NCBI RefSeq assembly: GCF_024168645.1
Contig: NZ_JALJWF010000001.1
Coordinates: 3,971,501-4,035,500, forward strand
Origin: Pseudomonas sp. GGS8
GTDB lineage: Bacteria; Pseudomonadota; Gammaproteobacteria; Pseudomonadales; Pseudomonadaceae
Direction of reading: 5' to 3'
DNA: 64,000 bases
Part shown: positions 58,245-64,000 of the stretch, in pieces
Position numbering within the stretch: the first letter of the stretch is position 1
Layout of the letters: every line of letters starts with the position of its first letter
Position numbers and translations under genes: made by a program
Notes under the pieces: model-generated
Seen by the model: the letters and a program-made list of their open reading frames with translations, nothing else
Told to the model about the DNA's origin: nothing
The model's database searches: none

Positions 58245-60068
58245 TCAAGGCTGCCAGAAGTTCTTTTCCCCGCTTAATTTACGATCCAGAAAACTCGCCG
58301 CGCTGATCAGCGCCAGGTGGGTCAGCGCTTGCGGTGTGTTGCCCAAGTGTCGGGCGTGGCTGTCGAACTCTTCGGCGTATAGCCCCAGCGGGTTGGCGTA
58401 CCGCAGCAATTGCTCGAACTCCAGGTGCGCCTTTTCCACCTGGCCGGCGCGGGCCAGGCATTCGACGTACCAGAACGAGCAGGCGGCGAAGGCGCCTTCG
58501 GTGCCGGGCAGGCCGTCGATCTGGCTGTCGTCGTTGCGGTAGCGGTAGACCATGCCCGCGCGCACCAGGGTTTTCTCGATGGCTTCAAGGGTCGCGATCC
58601 AGCGCGGATCCTTGGCACTGACGAAGCGCACCAGCGGCATCAGCAGCATCGAGCCGTCGAGGCCGGTGCCGTCGATGTGCTGGACGAAATGCCCGCGTTC
58701 TTCATTCCAGAAGTTGCTCCAGATGTCGGCGTAGATCGCTTGACGAGTCTGGTCCCAACGGGCGAACGGGGCGGGCAGCGAGCGTTTGGAGGCCAGCCGG
58801 ATGGCTCGATCCAGCGCCACCCAGCACATCAGTCGCGAGTGCAGGAAATCATACTGCTCGCCGCGCATTTCCCAGATGCCAACGTCCTTTTGTTGCCAGG
58901 TTTCGCAGACCTGATCGACCACTTCCACGGTGTGTTTCCAGCCTTCATGGGAGATCGCCTCACCATACTTGTTGACCAGGTACACCGCGTCCATCAGCTC
59001 ACCGAAAATGTCGAGCTGGATTTGCTCATACGCCTGATTACCGATGCGCACCGGCGTCGCGCCGCCATGGCCGGACAGGTGCGAAAGTTCGGTTTCCGGC
59101 AGTTCCTGACGGCCATCGATGGCATACAGAATATTGAGTTTCATTGGCTTGCCACGGCAATCGCTGACCCTGCCGCGCAGCCAGCGCATGTAGGCGTTGG
59201 CTTCCTCGACGAAGCCCAGGCGCATGAAGGCGTACACGGTGAACGAGGCATCGCGGATCCAGGTGTAGCGGTAGTCCCAGTTACGTGCGCCGCCGGGTGT
59301 TTCCGGCAGGCCGAAGGTGGCGGCGGCGAGGATGGCGCCGTGTTTGCGCGAGGTCAGCAGCTTCAGCGCCAGGGCCGAGCGATTGACCATTTCCCGCCAG
59401 CGCCCGCGGTAATTGGACTGGCCGATCCAGTCGCGCCAGAACTTCAGGGTGCGCTCCAGGCACAGATCGGCGGCGCCTTCCTTGAAGCGCGGATCGTCAA
59501 CACCGCCGAGCAGAAACTCGGCGCTTTGGCCCTGTTCGAGGGTGAATTCAGCAACCGCTGCGTTGTCCTCGATACGCAAGGGCTGATCCGAACACAGCTG
59601 CATGGGCGGCTGCCCGGAGGCCTCGAAATACACACTCCGACCACGTCCCCGGGCCGTGGTATGAGCCCGCGCATAGTCATGACGCGGGTTACAGAACATC
59701 CGTATCGTCGCTTGACCGCTGACCACACGCACCCGGCGCATCAACATCGGCCAATCATCCTCGCTGTCGCCGATGGGCAGCAGATCGGTGACCTCGACCA
59801 CCGCATGATCGCTGAGCCAGCGGGTTTGCAAGACGTTAGTGTCGGGCAGGTAAATCTGCTCGCGGCGGGCGTCGGGCAGGTCCGGGGCCAGTTGGAAGAT
59901 GCCCGCTTCGGGGCTGTCCAGCAGCGAGCAGAAGATCGATGGACTGTCGAATTCCGGCCAGCAGAAAAAGTCCACGCTGCCCTTTTCGTTGACCAGCGCC
60001 GCGCTGCGCATGTCGCCAATGATGCCGTGGGCATCGATCGCGCTTTGTCGTTCGGAATGATCAGCCAT
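58245..60068 (-). CDS. GH15 family glycoside hydrolase (glucoamylase/trehalase-like)
   Basis: A 607-residue cytosolic protein without signal peptide. The N-terminal beta-sandwich (IDAHGIIGDMRSAALVNEKG, SVDFFCWPEFDSPSIFCSLL) precedes an (alpha/alpha)6 barrel with GGARNWDYRYTWIRDASFTV, RIGNQAYEQIQLDIFGELMD and GIWEMRGEQYDFLHSRLMCW. The C-terminal catalytic region holds EGAFAACSFWYVE. Bacterial relatives act on alpha-glucans or trehalose; the substrate here is not resolved. The ATG at 60068 begins MADHSERQSAIDAHG. Confidence 0.9.
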   Translation of the reverse strand: MADHSERQSAIDAHGIIGDMRSAALVNEKGSVDFFCWPEFDSPSIFCSLLDSPEAGIFQLAPDLPDARREQIYLPDTNVLQTRWLSDHAVVEVTDLLPIGDSEDDWPMLMRRVRVVSGQATIRMFCNPRHDYARAHTTARGRGRSVYFEASGQPPMQLCSDQPLRIEDNAAVAEFTLEQGQSAEFLLGGVDDPRFKEGAADLCLERTLKFWRDWIGQSNYRGRWREMVNRSALALKLLTSRKHGAILAAATFGLPETPGGARNWDYRYTWIRDASFTVYAFMRLGFVEEANAYMRWLRGRVSDCRGKPMKLNILYAIDGRQELPETELSHLSGHGGATPVRIGNQAYEQIQLDIFGELMDAVYLVNKYGEAISHEGWKHTVEVVDQVCETWQQKDVGIWEMRGEQYDFLHSRLMCWVALDRAIRLASKRSLPAPFARWDQTRQAIYADIWSNFWNEERGHFVQHIDGTGLDGSMLLMPLVRFVSAKDPRWIATLEAIEKTLVRAGMVYRYRNDDSQIDGLPGTEGAFAACSFWYVECLARAGQVEKAHLEFEQLLRYANPLGLYAEEFDSHARHLGNTPQALTHLALISAASFLDRKLSGEKNFWQP

Positions 60069-60231
60069 TGCCGCAGAACTCCTTGGACTGAGGGTCTAAC
60101 CAGCTGACTGGTTTAAGCCGCAGAGAGTTCATTTGGCGACGAACCGGCGTTCACACTCAACCAACAATTCGCCGCTTTCCCGCAGGCCAACGTTTGTGGC
60201 AAGTTGCAAGCCCTTGTTGAGGCCCGATCCC

Positions 60232-60507
60232 ATGGCAAACCCCTACCGCGAGCTGTTCCAAGCCCCAGGCGCGCGTGCCTTTATGCTGGCCGGGATGATT
60301 GCGCGCATACCGATTTCCATGACCGGCATCGGCCTGATCACCATGCTCTCGCAGCGCCAGGGCGGTTACGGCCTGGCGGGCTCCGTCGCGGCCAGTTCCG
60401 GCTGGCTGGTGGATGCATTTGGTGCGCGCAGCGGGTTTTGGGTGTCGATTGCCGCGGGTGCCGTGGTGCTGGGTTCGGCGGTGCAGAGTTTCCGCCATTT
60501 GAAATGA
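60232..60507 (+). pseudogene. MFS transporter with internal in-frame deletion
   Basis: The 91-residue frame joins an MFS N-terminus (MANPYRELFQAPGARAFMLA, then GLITMLSQRQGGYGLAGSVA, TM1 and loop) directly to a C-terminal piece (SSGWLVDAFGARSGFWVSIA, then AGAVVLGSAVQSFRH, about TM11-12). A complete relative has about 390-400 residues, so roughly 300 are missing. The fusion stays in frame but cannot transport. Confidence 0.75.
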
Positions 60508-60516
60508 AGATTGACG

Positions 60517-60640
60517 GTGGGAGCAGGCTTGCCCGCGACTGCGTTTTTTCAGGTATTGCGCGTCATCGTTCATCGCGGGCAAGCCACGCTCCCACAGGTT
60601 CTGCGTCTTGACTTGGCATTAGGGCAAGCCCGCTTCCACA
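60517..60640. repeat. REP doublet plus partial third unit
   Basis: GTGGGAGCAGGCTTGCCCGC, then ATCGCGGGCAAGCCACGCTC, then a partial GGGCAAGCCCGCTTCCACAA. Confidence 0.75.
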
Positions 60641-60653
60641 AGGGATGTTGTGG

Positions 60654-61787
60654 TTACCAGCCTCTTCCCGAGTTCACCCAGAAATTCACCGACAACGACG
60701 TCGAGACCGATTCCACCTGATGGAACCAGCCTTCGGGCAAAAACAGCAGATCGCCGGCCTCCAGGGTCACCCGCAAAAACGTCACGTCCTGCGCGCCGGG
60801 GAAGCGCTGGTAATCCGGCGCATCCGGGTTGAAATCACAACCGTCGAGCCCGCCCTGCGGGGCTGTTGACCAGGTGCCGAGCGCTTCGCGGTGATGGGGC
60901 GCGGCGAGGGTGAAGGTTTTCCGGCCCCAGACCTGAGCGAACAGGTTGTCGGTGTCGTCGCGATGCAGCGGTGTCAGCGTGCCCTTGGGGCCGATCCAGA
61001 TGCGTGGCGGGATGAACAGCGCTTGATCGAAGTAGGGCGGGTACTTGATCTGCTCCATCAACTGCGCCGGCAGGATGTTGTTGCCCATATAGGCCGGGGG
61101 TTCGCCATCGGCGCTTTTCACCGCAGGAGTGTCCAGCGAGGCGATGAACTCGGCCATGGAGGTGGAGCGGAAATCCCGTTCCGTGGAGAAAGTTTTCTTC
61201 ACGTAATCGCCATGGCGGGTGATGCCTTGCAGTTCGGCGAAATGCACCAGCGATGCTTCGCGGCTGAGCTTGAACAGAGGCCAGTCTTGCAGGGCATCGC
61301 TGATCACCAGCGGAATACCGTGGGGCAGGTAGCGAGTCTCGAACTCCAGCACTGACAATTCGCGACGTGGCCGGCGCTCCACCGAACGTTGGGTCGGCAG
61401 GCTGGCGGAGACCTTTTCGCTGAAACGCGGCGGGGTCGGGTAGCGCTTGTTCATGTCGACCTTTTCCACCACGCCGCCACCATGGCGGGCGTGCTCGATG
61501 ATCTGCGGCAGCATCGTCGCCAGGCCCATGTTGCCGCCGATTTTCAAGCGGCCGCTGGCGAACAGCTCCTCGACATTGGCCATGCCGCCCATGATCCCGA
61601 GAAAGTCCTTTTCCGCGACTTCGATGGTCACGTCGGGGCTGGCATGACGGCCGGCTTCGGTGCGGCTGCTGGCCTTGACCTCTGACCAGTACGCCTGATG
61701 CGGGCCGAACACGAATTGAAAAACCCCTTCGATGCCGACGGCACCGGCATTGGCGAACAGTTTGCCCAGGATGGTCTGCAGGTCCAC
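60654..61787 (-). CDS. SCP2-like + JmjC/cupin_8 oxygenase-like protein, PvdS-box controlled
   Basis: A 377-residue two-domain protein. Residues ~1-110 resemble SCP2 sterol-carrier domains (FQFVFGPHQAYWSEVKASSR, IGGNMGLATMLPQIIEHARH). Residues ~135-375 form a cupin_8/JmjC barrel with the Fe(II) ligands in TLTPLHRDDTDNLFAQVWGR (HxD) and GDLLFLPEGWFHQVES (distal His); such enzymes are 2-oxoglutarate-dependent hydroxylases. The start is GTG at 61787, with AAGAGG 8 bases upstream. An exact iron-starvation promoter (TAAAT-N16-CGT) lies 52 bp before the start. Divergent from a PvdG-like thioesterase. A tailoring role on pyoverdine or its precursor is inference. Confidence 0.85.
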   Translation of the reverse strand: MDLQTILGKLFANAGAVGIEGVFQFVFGPHQAYWSEVKASSRTEAGRHASPDVTIEVAEKDFLGIMGGMANVEELFASGRLKIGGNMGLATMLPQIIEHARHGGGVVEKVDMNKRYPTPPRFSEKVSASLPTQRSVERRPRRELSVLEFETRYLPHGIPLVISDALQDWPLFKLSREASLVHFAELQGITRHGDYVKKTFSTERDFRSTSMAEFIASLDTPAVKSADGEPPAYMGNNILPAQLMEQIKYPPYFDQALFIPPRIWIGPKGTLTPLHRDDTDNLFAQVWGRKTFTLAAPHHREALGTWSTAPQGGLDGCDFNPDAPDYQRFPGAQDVTFLRVTLEAGDLLFLPEGWFHQVESVSTSLSVNFWVNSGRGW

Positions 61788-61838
61788 GGCGATGCCTCTT
61801 GTTGGTTTTGGTCTGAGCTGGTTTTTGTCTGAAGAGGA

Positions 61839-61862
61839 ACGAGCATCCGCAGCGAAAATTTA
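61839..61862 (-). promoter_or_regulatory. PvdS-type iron-starvation promoter of the cupin gene
   Basis: On the minus strand, TAAAT, 16 bases, then CGT: an exact match to the IS-box of PvdS-dependent pyoverdine promoters. Confidence 0.78.
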
Positions 61863-61874
61863 ACCGGCTCTGAC

Positions 61875-61898
61875 TAATTTGCGCCGCTTGCGGACCGT
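61875..61898 (+). promoter_or_regulatory. PvdS-type promoter of the thioesterase gene
   Basis: TAATT, 16 bases, then CGT: one mismatch from TAAAT-N16-CGT, 35 bp before the start codon and back to back with the cupin gene's IS box. Confidence 0.6.
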
Positions 61899-61932
61899 CC
61901 TCCCTTACAGACGACTTTTTGAGGTAAACGTG

Positions 61933-62664
61933 GTGACCGAGTTGACCCTGCTGTGTCTGCCGTATTCTGGCGCCAGTGCCATGGTCTACAGCCGCTGGCG
62001 GCGCAAGTTGCCGCAGTGGTTGCAGTTGCAACCGGTGGAGTTGCCGGGGCGAGGTGCACGGTTCGGCGAACCGCTGCACACCGACATGCGCGCGCTGGCG
62101 ATGCAATTGGCCTGGGAATTGCGTCCGACGCTCAAGGCGCCTTACGCCCTGTTTGGCCATAGTCTGGGCGCCTTGCTGGCGTGCGAGCTGGCTCATGCCT
62201 TTCGTGCGTTGGGTTGCCCGGAACCGGTGGCGCTGTTTGCCTCCGGAACGGCGGCGCCAACGATGCGCGCCGACTACGATCGGGGCTTTGCCGAGCCGAA
62301 AACCGATGCGCAGTTGATCGAGCAGCTACGCACGCTCAATGGCACCAGCGAAGAGGTGCTGGCCAATGAAGAGTTGATGAGCCTGACGCTGCCGATTCTG
62401 CGCGCGGACTTTCTGTTGTGCGGTCGTTTCCAGCCGGTGCAGCGGCCATTGCTCAAGTGCCCGGTGCATGTGTTGGGTGGTAAGGCCGACAAAGCCACCC
62501 CCGAACAGTTGATCGGTTGGAGCAAGGAAACCCACGGCAGCTTTTCGGTGGACATGCTGGCCGGTGGGCACTTCTTCATTCATGAGTACGAAGCCAAGGT
62601 GCTGCGGGTGATCAAGAATCAGCTGGAGGTTCATCATCGGCGGGGTGCCATGGCGGCTGTATAG
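61933..62664 (+). CDS. pvdG: PvdG-like type II thioesterase
   Basis: A 243-residue alpha/beta-hydrolase of the NRPS-associated external thioesterase family: LLCLPYSGASAMVYSRWRRK, the nucleophile in LFGHSLGALLACEL (Ser near residue 77), and the C-terminal His in LAGGHFFIHEYE. It clears mis-primed carrier domains during siderophore synthesis. Two tandem GTG codons (61930, 61933) are possible starts; GAGG is 5 or 8 bases upstream, so 61933 (MTELTLLCLPYSG) is chosen. It precedes an NRPS gene. The specific pyoverdine assignment rests on genus, neighbourhood and promoter motifs. Confidence 0.84.
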   Translation: MTELTLLCLPYSGASAMVYSRWRRKLPQWLQLQPVELPGRGARFGEPLHTDMRALAMQLAWELRPTLKAPYALFGHSLGALLACELAHAFRALGCPEPVALFASGTAAPTMRADYDRGFAEPKTDAQLIEQLRTLNGTSEEVLANEELMSLTLPILRADFLLCGRFQPVQRPLLKCPVHVLGGKADKATPEQLIGWSKETHGSFSVDMLAGGHFFIHEYEAKVLRVIKNQLEVHHRRGAMAAV

Positions 62665-62685
62665 ATTGTGTGATCGATGCATAAC

Positions 62686-62775
62686 CTGTGGGAGCGGGCT
62701 TGCCCGCGAAGCAGGCGACACGTTCTCTCAGGTACACCGCGTTTTCGTTCTTCGCGGGCAAGCCCGCTCCCACAA
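62686..62775. repeat. REP doublet
   Basis: TGTGGGAGCGGGCTTGCCCG and the facing CGGGCAAGCCCGCTCCCACA, between pvdG-like and NRPS genes. Such a hairpin after pvdG may separate the two transcripts. Confidence 0.85.
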
Positions 62776-62884
62776 GATAGGCGTCAAGTTTGGCTGATGT
62801 GATTGGCCCCATGGCCTGTGGGAGTGGTTTTCATCGCTCCTGACCTACGCTTCACCTTCCTTCCTGATACTTGTTCTCAAACGC

Positions 62885-62907
62885 TAATTTTTCCGGTCTG
62901 CATTCGT
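62885..62907 (+). promoter_or_regulatory. Candidate PvdS-type promoter of the NRPS gene
   Basis: CTAATT, then 15 bases to CGT, similar to the thioesterase motif but with one base shorter spacing than the usual 16-17. It lies 55 bp before the ATG. Confidence 0.4.
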
Positions 62908-62962
62908 TTCATAGGGACGACGTGCCTTTGTGCTTCCTGCCTACTGATCCGGATGCTAAGAA

Positions 62963-64000
62963 ATGAATGCTGAAGACTCCTTGAAACTTGCTCGCCGGTT
63001 TATCGGGTTGCCCCTGGAAAAGCGCCAGATGTTCCTTGCGGCCTTGCACAAGGAGGGCGTGGACTTCGCCCGTTTTCCGATTCCACAAGGGGTCGAGGCC
63101 GAGGATCGGCAAGCGCTGTCCTACGCCCAGCAGCGCATGTGGTTCCTCTGGCAATTGGACCCGCACAGCGGCGCCTACAACTTGCCGGGCGCGGTGCGCC
63201 TGACCGGGAAACTGAACCTGCCAGCCCTGGAGCAGGCGTTCGTCAGCCTGGTGGCGCGTCATGAAACCCTGCGCACGGTGTTCCAGCGTCAGGCCGACGA
63301 GTCCCTGCAACAAGCACCAACCCGTGCGCCGCTGGTGATCGAGCAAGTCGATTTCAGCGCGCTGCCAACCCTTGAGCGCGAACAGGCCGTAGCCGAGGCC
63401 GCTCAGCAGCAATCATTGCTGCCGTTCGATTTGGCCGTCGGGCCACTGCTGCGGGTCAAGCTGCTCAAACTCGCCGAGCAGGAGCACGTGCTGCTGCTGA
63501 CCCTGCACCATATCGTGTCCGATGGCTGGTCGATGAACGTGTTGATCGACGAGTTCATCCGCTGCTACGACGCCCATGATGCCGGCGCGCAACCGCCGCT
63601 CGCGCCGTTGCCGATTCAGTACAGCGACTATGCCTTGTGGCAACGCCGCTGGCTGGAAGCCGGGGAGCAGGCGCGGCAGCTGGAATACTGGCAAGCGCAA
63701 TTGGGCTGTGATCATCCGGTGCTGGAACTGCCCACCGATCATCCGCGCCCGGCGATGCCCAGCTATCGCGGCACGCGTTATGAGTTCGGCATCGACGGCC
63801 AACTGGCCGAGCAACTGCGAGCCACCGCGCAGAAGCACAACATCACCTTGTTCATGCTGTTGCTCGGCGCGTTCAACGCGCTGTTGCACCGTTACACCGG
63901 GCAGACCGACATTCGCGTCGGCGTGCCGATCGCCAACCGCAATCGCGGCGAAATCGAAGGCCTGATCGGTTTCTTCGTCAACACCCAAGTGCTGCGCACC
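62963..64000 (+). CDS. Non-ribosomal peptide synthetase, N-terminal condensation domain (partial, runs off window)
   Basis: The first 346 codons of an NRPS. After a short docking-like N-terminus (MNAEDSLKLARRFIGLPLEK) a condensation domain begins: LSYAQQRMWFLWQLDP (C1), RHETLRTVF (C2), LTLHHIVSDGWSMNVLIDEF (C3, the HHxxxDG motif intact), YSDYALWQRRW (C4) and FVNTQVLR (C6 region). Starting with a condensation domain, it resembles the pyoverdine side-chain synthetases (PvdI/J/D type) rather than PvdL, which begins with an acyl-CoA ligase domain. The substrate cannot be read, since the adenylation domain is beyond the edge. No stop is seen. Confidence 0.9.
   Translation, partial: MNAEDSLKLARRFIGLPLEKRQMFLAALHKEGVDFARFPIPQGVEAEDRQALSYAQQRMWFLWQLDPHSGAYNLPGAVRLTGKLNLPALEQAFVSLVARHETLRTVFQRQADESLQQAPTRAPLVIEQVDFSALPTLEREQAVAEAAQQQSLLPFDLAVGPLLRVKLLKLAEQEHVLLLTLHHIVSDGWSMNVLIDEFIRCYDAHDAGAQPPLAPLPIQYSDYALWQRRWLEAGEQARQLEYWQAQLGCDHPVLELPTDHPRPAMPSYRGTRYEFGIDGQLAEQLRATAQKHNITLFMLLLGAFNALLHRYTGQTDIRVGVPIANRNRGEIEGLIGFFVNTQVLRT

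Overview
The window is chromosomal DNA of a fluorescent Pseudomonas (P. fluorescens group). The evidence is protein-level similarity throughout, gene order matching the anr-hemN-cco-aer-acnA and slt-uup-fadBA-topA-lexA-psrA blocks known from Pseudomonas, REP-type palindromes typical of this group, an RsmX-type small RNA locus and the edge of a siderophore NRPS cluster. No phage, insertion sequence, tRNA, rRNA or CRISPR array was seen.

Layout. 1-2466: a decayed oxidoreductase tail, recR, apt and the oxygen regulator anr. 2560-18170: the microaerobic respiration block, all on the minus strand apart from one inserted gene: hemN, a TauE/SafE-like membrane protein, ccoS, ccoI, ccoH, ccoG, then two complete tandem cbb3 oxidase operons (ccoNOQP-2 and ccoNOQP-1). 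A lone AT-rich, secreted metallophosphoesterase gene (10208-11212, plus strand) sits between ccoP-2 and ccoG. Anr-box-like sites precede hemN (perfect), ccoN-2 and ccoG, but none was found before ccoN-1, which fits an anaerobically induced and a constitutive oxidase. 18266-29415: hydrolase, aer, CPBP protease, acnA, rlmM, tusA, a MATE exporter, pdxB. 29682-48697: ABC exporter, slt, uup, universal stress protein, fadBA, topA, lexA-sulA, psrA, nagZ and thioinosine phosphorylase, with clear LexA and PsrA operators.

48698-60650 is more accessory. It holds fossils of deleted genes (an AcoR-like regulator joined to an aldehyde dehydrogenase, an alpha/beta hydrolase and an MFS transporter), small conserved proteins, an ADP-ribosylglycohydrolase, an SRPBCC protein, a tandem pair of RsmX-type CsrA/RsmA-sequestering RNAs (about 52544-52898), a MocR/LysE/monooxygenase group, a divergent InhA/GlxA pair of DJ-1 proteins and a GH15 glucoamylase-like enzyme.

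60654-64000 is the edge of a probable pyoverdine cluster: a SCP2-JmjC/cupin protein, divergent from a PvdG-like thioesterase, then the first condensation domain of an NRPS that runs off the window. The cupin gene has an exact TAAAT-N16-CGT iron-starvation (PvdS) promoter motif and the thioesterase a near match, suggesting that the cupin enzyme is an unassigned member of the iron-starvation regulon and perhaps a siderophore-tailoring oxygenase.

The most interesting items are the duplicated RsmX RNAs with covarying stem-loops, the PvdS-controlled cupin oxygenase candidate, the phosphatase inserted in the cbb3 locus, and a set of independent gene fossils.
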